Below, piece by piece: positions 15,538-24,200 of a DNA stretch of 29,259 nucleotides. The notes beneath the pieces are model-generated. The model saw only the letters and a program-made list of their open reading frames with translations. It had not been told where the DNA came from and made no database searches. The DNA lies in the IMG/VR virus record IMGVR_UViG_3300043411_000159, positions 1 through 29,259 of that record; one strand, given 5' to 3'. Within the stretch, counting starts at the first letter, position 1; every line of letters begins with the position of its first letter. The DNA is from a virus. A program made the translations under genes and the position numbers.

Positions 15538-15615
15538 CTACTCTCTATAGTCGCAGCGGGAACAAATGCCACCTGACATTTTCGCCCCACATTCATCGCA
15601 GTGCTTTGTGATCAT
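15538..15615 (-). CDS. 25-residue zinc-ribbon micro-protein
   Basis: The tiny gene reads MITKHCDECGAKMSGGIC and ends SRCDYRE. The four Cys form CxxC...CxxC with eleven residues between the pairs, a complete zinc-ribbon knuckle. It begins eight bases after one stop and ends two bases before the next ATG, filling exactly the gap between two basic proteins. Its own ribosome site is weak (GAGTAATTAG). The final GAGAG serves the next gene. It is below usual gene-finder limits but well supported by the Cys pattern and packing. The role is unknown. Confidence 0.6.
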   Translation of the reverse strand: MITKHCDECGAKMSGGICSRCDYRE

Positions 15616-15623
15616 TTTACTAA

Positions 15624-16772
15624 TTACTCAAACTTATGCGTAAGGTATCCGACACCAATTGCCTTTTTGCCGGTCTTCTTATCTGTAACTACAATGTCTT
15701 TATTTTTAATCTCACGATTTGCTGATCGCTTTGCTCCGCGAGCAGTCAGGCCATACGAAGCGCCGAGGGAAGTTGCTCCGACAGCTAACGCAGCCTTAGG
15801 GCTTTTACGCATCAGAGCTAGCTGTCCTCCAGTCCCCGCAGCACTTACTGCCACTGCGGGAACCTGATCTTTCAAGCGACCCTTAACGCGCTTTCCATAA
15901 GTTCCTCTGCGAACTTGAACGTTATTTTTACCAGCAGAAGCCAGTTTCGCTTTTTTATAACCCTCTTGCGTAGGAATATCAGCCTTTGAGATACCTTCGT
16001 GCGTAACGCCAAATGCGCTCACGAAGCCACCAGCGAAAGATTTTGACACCTTAATCTTGCCGTTATCTTTCTTGTAGTAGCCCTTACGATGCGCGATTTC
16101 TGTACCAATAGCACCGCCAACACCACCAGCAGTAGCACCAACTAGTTCATGTCCTACAGCCTTAAGCTTCTTGCCTTTTTTACCTGCAACGGCACCATGA
16201 ATTCCAGGGGCAAACGTTCCGGTAGCTAGCCTGCTGACGGACGCAGTAGGAGTAACTGTCCTTTTGATATTTTCTTTATCTTTATTACTCAAGAATCCCT
16301 TGGAAATACCAAATTCGTTTACATACACCTTAGACACCTTAAGGGCGCGCTGCTTACGCATCTGTGCGATCTTCTTCTCTGCGTGCTTTTCCTTACCAAG
16401 ACCAACACCGAACTTGGCTGCTCCACCAGCAGCAAGAGCAGCACCGCCAACAGTGGCTCCAGCAGCAATAGCGCTCTTTGGAGACAATTTGATAGACCTA
16501 CCAACAGTTCGCGCTGCATTCTGGAGATGCAGAGACTTAGGCGCATTTGGGCTAAACACCTGAGAAGTTTTGTAGCTGTTCTTTCCTCTGTCTGCGAACG
16601 CTTTAGCTGCGCTAACTCCACCAGCACCAGCACCCGCTCCAGCTACAGCAGCGCCAATGCCTACTGCCTGAGCGCCCTGGCGCTTACCCCTGCGGGCGTT
16701 ACGCGAGTCAATCTTTCGCTGCTCGATATTCTTCCAGTCGGCTTTAGAAATACCGAACGCATTCACAGGCAC
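15624..16772 (-). CDS. Large basic Gly/Ala-rich protein with three AFG-ISK motifs
   Basis: The 382-residue protein starts with GTG, five bases after GGAG. It begins MPVNAFGISKADW, has NEFGISKGF at about residues 152 to 160, and SAFGVTHEGISKAD at 253 to 264, so the tag occurs three times, roughly 100 to 150 residues apart. Each tag comes before a Lys-rich stretch and a Gly/Ala-rich segment, such as AVGIGAAVAGAGAGAGG at 36 to 52, AAGATVGGAALAAGGAA at 103 to 119 and VGATAGGVGGAIG at 211 to 223. The layout looks like a fusion or duplication of three tagged units. If the tag is a processing site, the protein would yield three basic glycine-rich pieces. Function is not known. Confidence 0.7.
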   Translation of the reverse strand: MPVNAFGISKADWKNIEQRKIDSRNARRGKRQGAQAVGIGAAVAGAGAGAGGVSAAKAFADRGKNSYKTSQVFSPNAPKSLHLQNAARTVGRSIKLSPKSAIAAGATVGGAALAAGGAAKFGVGLGKEKHAEKKIAQMRKQRALKVSKVYVNEFGISKGFLSNKDKENIKRTVTPTASVSRLATGTFAPGIHGAVAGKKGKKLKAVGHELVGATAGGVGGAIGTEIAHRKGYYKKDNGKIKVSKSFAGGFVSAFGVTHEGISKADIPTQEGYKKAKLASAGKNNVQVRRGTYGKRVKGRLKDQVPAVAVSAAGTGGQLALMRKSPKAALAVGATSLGASYGLTARGAKRSANREIKNKDIVVTDKKTGKKAIGVGYLTHKFE

Positions 16773-16930
16773 GTTGACTCCTTATAGTCATCTAGTTCTT
16801 CCTTAAGACTATCTTTCTCGTCAACATACTTCTTATAAGAATTGTGTGTACCTGCTGCGTTAGATCTCCTACGCTCTTCGACGGCTTTTTGATGCTCGTC
16901 TGAGCGCTTACTAGCGTAGTTCTTTTTCAT
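16763..16930 (-). CDS. 55-residue charged helical protein
   Basis: This short gene reads MKKNYASKRSDEHQKAVEER and later KKYVDEKDSLKEELDDYKEST, with almost entirely charged residues and a likely helical C-terminal half. It overlaps the upstream gene by 20 bases and the next start by 10, which is the packing style of the region. No ribosome site precedes the ATG, so it would be translated by coupling. The function is unknown. Confidence 0.5.
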   Translation of the reverse strand: MKKNYASKRSDEHQKAVEERRRSNAAGTHNSYKKYVDEKDSLKEELDDYKESTCL

Positions 16931-17105
16931 AGTAAGAACCGATAAAGAAACCGTCGATGGATACGTCCCATCCAGACATTTTAGTGAGAGAAGTCTGAAC
17001 AGTTACCTCGTGGTTGTAGCACCTAGTCGTGTATTCAGATCCGCCAGTTGCACGGTCAACCGCTCGTTGTACTGCACGCTTGAGTGGAACGCTCATAATC
17101 ATCAT
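16911..17105 (-). CDS. Small unknown protein
   Basis: The 64-residue protein could start at any of three ATG codons within its first four residues. It reads MSVPLKRAVQRAVDRATGG, then YTTRCYNHEVTVQTSL, MSGWDVSIDGFFIGSYYEKEL. The first part is a basic helix, the rest a small beta sheet. No strong ribosome site is visible. The gene lies between two tagged basic protein genes and is the best use of the space. I do not recognise it. Confidence 0.5.
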   Translation of the reverse strand: MMIMSVPLKRAVQRAVDRATGGSEYTTRCYNHEVTVQTSLTKMSGWDVSIDGFFIGSYYEKELR

Positions 17106-17141
17106 TATACGAGCTAACCCTAGATAGCTAGTTCAGTCAAG

Positions 17142-17963
17142 CTATTTGCTTGAGAACTTGCCACCCTGTCCTCGTGGGTGAAGGTTCTCTGTCCACTTGT
17201 TGTATTGTGAACGCTGCTGTTTCCCAGAGAAGTAATTAGCTGCTCCGAACGCTGCTCCGCCAGCGATAGCTCCGGCTACGATACCGCCTCTAGTGAACTT
17301 CTTTTCGCTACGCAAAATCTCGCTAGCTAGCTTGGCTCTCTTTGCTTCACTAGCTGCATGTCTTGGGTCACTATTTTTCAGAGGATCAAACTTGAATGGT
17401 GCTGATTTCTCTGGTTTCTTTTCCGCTTGAACAAACAAGTCGCTAAGTTTTTGCTCGCCGCCCTGCTTCTCAGCCATACGTCGGAAAGCCTGTTGTGCTG
17501 CCTGCTTCTCGCCAGGAGTACTGGCTTTTTGAGCAAGAGTGTAAGCCTTGTGAGCGCGAGCGTATTCTTTAGGAATACTACTCGGAGATTTGCTCTGGCT
17601 ACTCATCCACTCTCTATGTTGACGCTCGTACTCTAGATTCTCATCTCGACCATGCCTCAGACTCTCCATGCGCAAATTGTGAAGCTTGTCGTTTTTACTT
17701 TTGTTTTTGCCGTCAGCTGCAATTAATCCTAATTGTGCACCACTAGCTGCACCAACAGATGCACCCGCTACAGCGCCTGCAGCAGCATTTGTTTTACCAT
17801 TTTCTTTAGGATCGTAACGAAAGTTAGAACCCTTTTTGCTACGTATTTGCCTGTAAGTTTTACCAGGAAGTAGTCCACCGGCTGAAGAAACTCTAGCCGT
17901 AGAGCCATTAATCTTTTTGTCGGCCTTGGAAATTACGTGCTCTACACCAAACGCGTTAGGCAT
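17142..17963 (-). CDS. Basic Gly/Ala-rich protein with N-terminal AFG-ISK tag and HPRG motif
   Basis: The 273-residue protein starts at the ATG at 17963, where its ATG overlaps the XkdF-like stop by eight bases; the longer frame from 18044 covers the protease C-terminus and is rejected. It opens MPNAFGVEHVISKADKK. Gly/Ala-rich segments lie at about 59 to 83 (NAAAGAVAGASVGAASGAQ) and 233 to 256, around a charged helical centre. The C-terminus is WTENLHPRGQGGKFSSK, a second recurring motif of this phage. These features suggest a protein carried in the capsid; a DNA-binding or membrane role on ejection is speculative. Confidence 0.7.
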   Translation of the reverse strand: MPNAFGVEHVISKADKKINGSTARVSSAGGLLPGKTYRQIRSKKGSNFRYDPKENGKTNAAAGAVAGASVGAASGAQLGLIAADGKNKSKNDKLHNLRMESLRHGRDENLEYERQHREWMSSQSKSPSSIPKEYARAHKAYTLAQKASTPGEKQAAQQAFRRMAEKQGGEQKLSDLFVQAEKKPEKSAPFKFDPLKNSDPRHAASEAKRAKLASEILRSEKKFTRGGIVAGAIAGGAAFGAANYFSGKQQRSQYNKWTENLHPRGQGGKFSSK

Positions 17964-19020
17964 GATCCGTACGCTTTCCCTTACCGTGAATAGAGAACCC
18001 CTGGCGTTCTCCCTTTTTAACAAGCTCCCACTGCTCATCATCATTAATCTTCATGCCAAGCCACCAGCCATAGTTCTTGGCATCAGTCAGACCCATAGCC
18101 TCAGCCTTTTCGGGGGTTACGATGACAGATTCAATGAGGTCCGCAGTGTGCTTAGGAGCATCTCCATCCCTAGAGTGCATATCTCCACCAACGCGAGAAG
18201 TAAGGACATAGTTGTAAGCCGCCTTTTCAATCTCCTCAAGTGGGATGTAGTCACCCTGACGGTCAATAACTTCTTCTCCGTCTACGTGCGTAACTGTGGC
18301 CCACCCAAATACTTGACGTTTATCCTCGTCAATACCAGTGATCTCAGCATCCCAAGTCATCGACTTAATGACTGGTTCTGGCTCTACAAGGCTCTTAAAT
18401 TTCTTATTCTTGTGCTGAGCCATGCCATAAGCACCAGCAGCCGCACCAGCACCAGCAGATCCGGCCATTCCAAGCTTAACTAGGCTCTTGCGGCCCTTGG
18501 CAGCGCCTGCAGCAATAGTCCTGTTTGCGTAATTCTGGTCCATCTCCTGCTTGTATCGGCCCTTAGCGGTAGTACGACCAGCGGCTTTCTTAGCTCCACC
18601 CAGCAGAACTTCGCTACCTGACTTAACGTCCTTTAGGGTAAAACCCTTAGAGAGACCGCTTTTCTTTTCCTGCAAACGGCGCTGTAGTGCTTCACCTGGC
18701 TTATATGATCCAGGAGCCTTGAACGAACTAGGCTTCTTTAGGCTATTTAGCTTGGCAGCGAGCGGAACACCTGGCTTATGGGCGCTTGCACCTGCCATTC
18801 CAGTTGGCTTACCGCTATAGGGATTAATAAGCGCCTTGAGATTGATGCCCTTCTCAATCTTTTCTTTCTTCTTGCGCTTCTTGAGCTTAAAGGTACGTAG
18901 TGGTGCGTTGACATGACAGTCAGCGGCATCCGGCCCCATCTTTTCGATAATCTCTCGTGGGTCCACGATTCCATCAAGGAGCACATCGAGTGCTTCATAA
19001 AGCTCGTTCGGAGTTGCCAT
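17956..19020 (-). CDS. XkdF-like prohead protease (Peptidase_S78_2) with basic N-terminal region
   Basis: The 354-residue protein begins at ATG 19020, with GAGAGAA about nine bases upstream. A start 27 codons earlier lies inside a terminator hairpin and is rejected. Residues 1 to about 40 are acidic and helical. Residues 41 to 210 are strongly basic with Gly/Ala stretches, SKGF at 124 to 127 and SAGAGAAAGAYG at 188 to 199. The C-terminal 130 residues match the XkdF family, with SMTWDAEITGIDEDKRQVFGW, then GDMHSRDGD (His282) and GFSIHGKG (Ser343), the likely catalytic pair. Family role: maturation protease that trims head proteins before DNA packaging. The long basic N-terminal region is unusual and may be self-processed. 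Confidence 0.8.
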   Translation of the reverse strand: MATPNELYEALDVLLDGIVDPREIIEKMGPDAADCHVNAPLRTFKLKKRKKKEKIEKGINLKALINPYSGKPTGMAGASAHKPGVPLAAKLNSLKKPSSFKAPGSYKPGEALQRRLQEKKSGLSKGFTLKDVKSGSEVLLGGAKKAAGRTTAKGRYKQEMDQNYANRTIAAGAAKGRKSLVKLGMAGSAGAGAAAGAYGMAQHKNKKFKSLVEPEPVIKSMTWDAEITGIDEDKRQVFGWATVTHVDGEEVIDRQGDYIPLEEIEKAAYNYVLTSRVGGDMHSRDGDAPKHTADLIESVIVTPEKAEAMGLTDAKNYGWWLGMKINDDEQWELVKKGERQGFSIHGKGKRTDHA

Positions 19021-19080
19021 GTAGGTATTCTCTCGTATCGGTGAACTCACTGTGATATCGTCTCCATCATAACTGAATAG

Positions 19081-19124
19081 ACAAAGGCACTCCTTGACCA
19101 TGGGCGGCTAGGGAGTGCCTTTGT
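19081..19124 (-). terminator. Terminator hairpin after the minor head protein gene
   Basis: Arms 19081..19093 and 19112..19124 pair perfectly over 13 bases (ACAAAGGCACTCC with its complement). It is the longest perfect stem I found. It lies between the minor head protein gene and the XkdF-like gene. The bases after it on the minus strand (CTATTCAG) hold only a few T, while the plus strand has a T-rich tail, so it may work in both directions. A separate promoter for the protease gene would be expected in 19021..19080, but I see no convincing one. Confidence 0.7.
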
Positions 19125-19129
19125 TGTTT

Positions 19130-21238
19130 CTATACTTCTGGCGGATCAGTAGGCTGCGCGTAGACAACAGTTACCCATCTATCGTCAGACCAAGGGTTAC
19201 TGAAGAACAGTTCTGGAAACTCTTTGGCCACGTCAGGATCGTAGATAGCGTGCGCTGAGCTTCCTTCCCATCTAATTTTCGAATTAGACAGGTCGTCATA
19301 GATATTACGGAAATCCTTAACTGACAATCTAAACGTCAATTTGCGTTCGTCGGTATGCGTCAGATTATCGTTGTAGAATTCGCCTTCTTGACCAGATGGC
19401 TCTGCCATACGAATCTTATAAGTACCGGCAACGTTGTCGGAACCATTGCTATTAATGTTATCTAGCTCAGTATTAACTGAGTAGAAATCAGAGAAGCCGA
19501 CGACAGCAGGAGTGAAGTTATAGGTATTGTCAGTAGCGCCTAATGTGCTTCCTTCTTCTTCATCGTAATCTTCATTAGCCACTACATCTCGCTCGTAAGC
19601 CTTCTGCTCTTCGTTAAGCCAGTCGTTAGCCTGAGCAAGTGAATCCTTGATGGCAAGATGTAGCGACTCAGGCATATCTATCTCAGCTAGATTATCACCA
19701 GTCAGTTCAACCGGATCGCTTTCGATGTAAGCATTGCTAATGACTGGAATACTGCCCATTTCCAAGTCAGTAGAGTCAATATTAGCAATTTGCTCACCGG
19801 ATTCCCGGTTCCACGGGTTAACGATCTTGTTTTCTCTACCTTGGAATCTACTCTTGAACCCAAAATAGGGCACGAACGCAACTTTGCCATCCTGCTTAAT
19901 GTATGGTGGCTCTTCGGGATCTGGCGGATTAGGAGGATCGAACTCCCTGCGTTCATGCTTTCCGTTGACATAAATCCAAGTGACAACCTTACGCCGTCTT
20001 ACAGGAGGCTTTTTCTCTTGCTCAGTAAACGCGCTAAACGCATTCTTGCTTTCTGTAGCTTCAGAGAAAGCACTCTTCTTAGGAACCCCAAACGCACTCT
20101 TTCGCTCTCCAGAGAATGCACTCTGTTTGATTCCAAATGCATTGACCTTCTTTTCTGGCTCGCTAAACAGAGATTTCTTAGGTACTTCATCTAGCGACAC
20201 GTCAATCCAGTCAGAAAGCTTTGAGTAATCTGCAGCCTGCTCTTGCGTAGAAGCTTGTGGCTTAGGCTTCGACCTGAACTGACCCCTGTTACCCGGCTGC
20301 CCACGTAGGAACTTCTTCTCGTCCCAGTCTTTACGGAGACTCTCGCGGTCATCTGGAAGAATAATGCGGATATCACAGCGGCAATTGACGTGTACGCCTG
20401 GAGTCCAGAACTGCCCTGCAGTGGTTCCGAACTTCTCGTTGATAGGAACGGTCTTCTTATCCATAGGAGCACAGATAGGACATACTCGCTCATCTTCTGC
20501 GGTAATCCACATCTTCATGGCATCCTTTGGGAGAATGCCCATTTCTTGCTGATACAGCCAAACAACGTTCTTACCCATAGTCATAGAGGCCCAAGCCTCA
20601 TGGCGAGCAATACGATCTGCTCGCCCATGAAGCATGTTGGACACAACCTTCTTAAGACCAGAAGGAACTGCCTCTACTTGGTACTCAGCCTGATTAGCGC
20701 CAGTCTTGGTGATATACGAGCGCATCTGCTGTCTATCTAGCCCATAGCCCTCTACAGCACGTTCCCATGCGATAGAAGGATTAACATTCTTGTTTAGCTG
20801 AGCAGCAAATCCCTCAACGATTGCATTGTCAGAAGTGGCATTGATGTAATTACCTAGTGTCTGCGAGTACTCACTAGCAATGTCCGCCAATTGCCTGTCT
20901 GACATTTGCACTTGCTTACTAGCAACCTGATAAGCAGAAGCAACCGCTGGTGTAGCAATCTGTAGCCATACCGGAGCAGTCTTACCCCACACCATCTTGA
21001 GAGCGGCATATGCCTCATCGGTACTCTGCGGCTTCTGTTCACGTAGTTTCCGCCGTGAGATTGCCAGCCACACAAGAACAGAAACGCCAATACCAACGGC
21101 AATAGCGATTTCTGTCTTCAGATGTGAGTTCTCTTTAGTGGTCTCTTCAATGACCTGATTCTCTCCATCTAGGAAGTCCTCTGGGTTGTACTGAAGAAAG
21201 TCCTCTGGAGATTGGTTAAGGAAGTCGTTCTCTGGCAT
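19130..21238 (-). CDS. Minor head protein, Mu gpF / SPP1 gp7 family, with membrane segment and AFG repeats
   Basis: The 702-residue protein belongs to the head morphogenesis family (PF04233-like). The core at about 170 to 300 has MKMWITAEDERVCPICAPMD, then PGVHVNCRCDIRI, with Cys253, Cys256, His283, Cys286 and Cys288 as the usual zinc site. At the N-terminus are three DFL repeats (NDFLNQS, PEDFLQYN, PEDFLDGE), then a membrane-like segment at 43 to 61. After the core come RGQPGNRGQFRSK (312 to 324) and a cluster of five (N/S)AF(G/S) repeats at about 366 to 402. The C-terminal 300 residues are not recognised. Family role: internal head protein linked to portal and DNA; membrane segment and repeats are unusual additions. 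Confidence 0.85.
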   Translation of the reverse strand: MPENDFLNQSPEDFLQYNPEDFLDGENQVIEETTKENSHLKTEIAIAVGIGVSVLVWLAISRRKLREQKPQSTDEAYAALKMVWGKTAPVWLQIATPAVASAYQVASKQVQMSDRQLADIASEYSQTLGNYINATSDNAIVEGFAAQLNKNVNPSIAWERAVEGYGLDRQQMRSYITKTGANQAEYQVEAVPSGLKKVVSNMLHGRADRIARHEAWASMTMGKNVVWLYQQEMGILPKDAMKMWITAEDERVCPICAPMDKKTVPINEKFGTTAGQFWTPGVHVNCRCDIRIILPDDRESLRKDWDEKKFLRGQPGNRGQFRSKPKPQASTQEQAADYSKLSDWIDVSLDEVPKKSLFSEPEKKVNAFGIKQSAFSGERKSAFGVPKKSAFSEATESKNAFSAFTEQEKKPPVRRRKVVTWIYVNGKHERREFDPPNPPDPEEPPYIKQDGKVAFVPYFGFKSRFQGRENKIVNPWNRESGEQIANIDSTDLEMGSIPVISNAYIESDPVELTGDNLAEIDMPESLHLAIKDSLAQANDWLNEEQKAYERDVVANEDYDEEEGSTLGATDNTYNFTPAVVGFSDFYSVNTELDNINSNGSDNVAGTYKIRMAEPSGQEGEFYNDNLTHTDERKLTFRLSVKDFRNIYDDLSNSKIRWEGSSAHAIYDPDVAKEFPELFFSNPWSDDRWVTVVYAQPTDPPEV

Positions 21239-21250
21239 ACGACTACCTTA

Positions 21251-24200
21251 CTACTCGTTGTTTTTAAAGGCGTCTGGATACGCTTCTCGGATAATCGAAT
21301 TAACTTCACTTGCAGGAAGCTTACTGTGTAGGTTATCTGCCACTAGCGGATAATTATCCTTTAAGTGGCGCATAATTTGCTTGTCGTAGTACTCCTGTGT
21401 TGATTCAATCTCAGCAGACTGTGGAGCCATATTCTGAGCAGCATTGCGAGCAATTAGACCAACTACATCATCTTTTTGGTCTTCACTAGCGTTAATGAAA
21501 GCAAGGTTTGTCTGATACTCATTAACTACGCCTGGGCCTTCCTCTTTTGCGCCTGAAGCTTCGTTCTGTAGTTCTTGTTCCTTTCGGAACGTAACAAGTG
21601 CCTGCTTAGCCTTAAACAGATCCTCTACATTTCGATAGAAGTCTGGTGTTGGCTTCCCATCACGGCCAAGCACGTCAACATCTACGCCAGTCAAATTCGA
21701 CTTAATGTTGGTGTTGGGATCAAAGTTACGGTTCATAGAAGCTTGCGACTTAGCCGCCTTGTAATCCTTTGCAGCAGCATTTAGCGCTTCAGATACCGAA
21801 TCCTCTGGTGTTCCTGGGAACCTATCTCCAACTGCAGAGATTACAGGGGTAGAATCACTGATGTTCTTGTCTGCTGGCTGCCTGTCATAACCGCCACCAA
21901 ACTCCCAAGTAGCACCTGAGTTATGCGGATCGAAGAAATCATCCAATTGCTTGCGACGGTCCTTACGATCAACAATCTTAGGAGCGCCTAACTTGCCTAG
22001 CTTCGCAGCAGACAAGTCATCCCGAGCTTCCTGCTTAACGCTAAAGACATTAAGAGCCAGCGCTGCATCAATTGCCTTGATTACATCGTCTTTTCTATTC
22101 GGATCAGACAGCGCACTTTCTAGGTCATTAAGGTCACTAACTCCACTAAACAAAGGAAGAGTCGCCTTGAAATTAGTCTTTTCCAGATTCGGGTCGTTGA
22201 AGATTTCTTTAACTGATTGTCCATCTAGACTAATCTTCATTCCAGCGCCAGCATTAAATTCACCCTCAACTTCCGGGCGGATTACTGGTCCACCAAGCTC
22301 ATCTGTAGCGCTAAACTTGCCGTTCGCATACTGGTCGAGAAGCTGCTTGCCAATCTCGTAATACGCCTTTTGTTTCTGTTCATCCACAAACAGACCTGAA
22401 TTAGCCGAACGACGAGCGACAGAGGTTCCGCTTTCCTTGCCCTCATCTGTCTTCGCCTTCTCACTAGCACGCGCTGCCGTTACTTGATTACGTACCTTGA
22501 AGTTTTGGAATCCAGTTTGATCGGCACTCTTCTTACCTTGCCCATTGATACTGTCGTCCCAGTATCCAGCTTGAGCAGCAGCAGGACGGTTATAGCTAGG
22601 CTTAACGTAGCCAGAATCATCATTCCACGCACTACCGTCGTTCCACGGACGGAATGAAACCCTACTGAAGTAGTACGGGAACTGATTCTCTAGCGCCTCT
22701 TGTGCCTTCTTGTAGCCCTGTGCATTGAGGCGTAGTGGCTTATGAGACATTTTGTATTCTTCTTCAGCACGCTCAACTGCAATATCAGCCTGAGCCTGAG
22801 CACCCAAAGCGCGAATCACGCCGTTAGTGGTGGAAAGCTCAGAGATCTGACGCTCTGCTCCAGCCTTAATTGCACCAGCGTTGGCAGGGTCACGACGCAT
22901 CGCAGCAAGAGAATTCTGGTGGATTTCACTCATCTTTGTCTCTGCGAAATCTGAAGCGTTGTCATATCCAGCTTTAGACGCTGCGTTATCAGCCGTTTCG
23001 CGGCGAATCTTGTCCTTGTCGGCCTCTGCCAATTTAGGATCTAGCTCGTCACGTTCGCGAGCGCCCTTAAGAGCACTTTTGTAACCTGCTGGATCGTCTA
23101 CTTGATCTGCTTCGCGCGCTGCTTCTTGCTTCAGTTCTTCCTCACGCGCCTGTGAGCGCTGTGCGGTGTGAACCTTGTTAGACGCAAGCGAATCCAAAAG
23201 ATGCTCATAACGACCGACCATACGGGCAGCCTTGTCGTTGTAGCGCTTAGATCCACGGAAGTCGTCATCGAATTCAACTGTATACACACCAGAATGCGAG
23301 ACAACAGTAACTGCACGAGCGCCAGAAACTAGACCAGTGTAGATATCTTCTGCGGTCAATCCACCGTATGCGCGTGTGCGAACGTACTCTCCACCTTGAA
23401 GTTTAGAGAGATTCTTAAGGTTGAATGGAAGATACCAGTCGTCTCCGTACCCCATAGCCTCAGTAACTACCTGACCCTTACGGTCGATAATTACACCTTG
23501 TGATGGAGGGATGTTCCCGCTCTCCCGGTTAAGGACATAAAGTTCTTCATTAGGAAGCTTCTTACGGAAGTAATCAATGACCGCAGATTCCTTAGCTGGA
23601 GATTTCTTCATCCCCATTTGTGGATTCTTTGGATCAATTGGCTCAGTAGCGCCAGAAGTTCCATAAATTACCTTGTTACGAGCGATAGTGTCAGCCTTCT
23701 GCTGACTATCACCAGTGTATTGAGCCTTCTTGCGTTCCTGATTACGAGTTTCGTTAATCGTGTTCTGAAGTACCGCATTTGGAGTCTTTTCGACACCACG
23801 GTAACGGTAAGCAGACTTACGGGCCTTTGGCCCAATTACCTTCTCCGCTTCAGCAGCATGAGTAGATGCAAAGTTAGCAGCAAATAGCGCGGTATTGGCT
23901 TTAGGGCCAAGAGCCGGTCCAAGAACATCCTGAGCGAGCTTAGAACCTGCGTTTACTTGGTTGTAGAAGCGCTCTCCAGTACCCAATTCAGGAACTGGCT
24001 GCCCTGCTTCGTCTGTGTATGTCCCTAAAGCACCGCCGTTGATAGACGACAAGGCAGCTGCTCCAGCTGGACCAAATAGGTCGTAGCCGAGATCAGTTGG
24101 GTTATCTGCAGCACCAGTAGGAGACTCGATAACCTGAACGCTGTGCAGCTTCTTTCCGTCCTGGTACATAATCGAATTGACTAGACCATTAGCGGAGTTA

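Noticed and set aside
19021-19080. Promoter for the protease gene after the terminator
   Set aside because: TATGAT and GATATC boxes exist but no suitably spaced -35; not convincing.
17956-19101. Longer start for the XkdF-like gene at 19101
   Set aside because: Start lies in the loop of a 13-base perfect hairpin and the added residues look random; ATG 19020 has a ribosome site.
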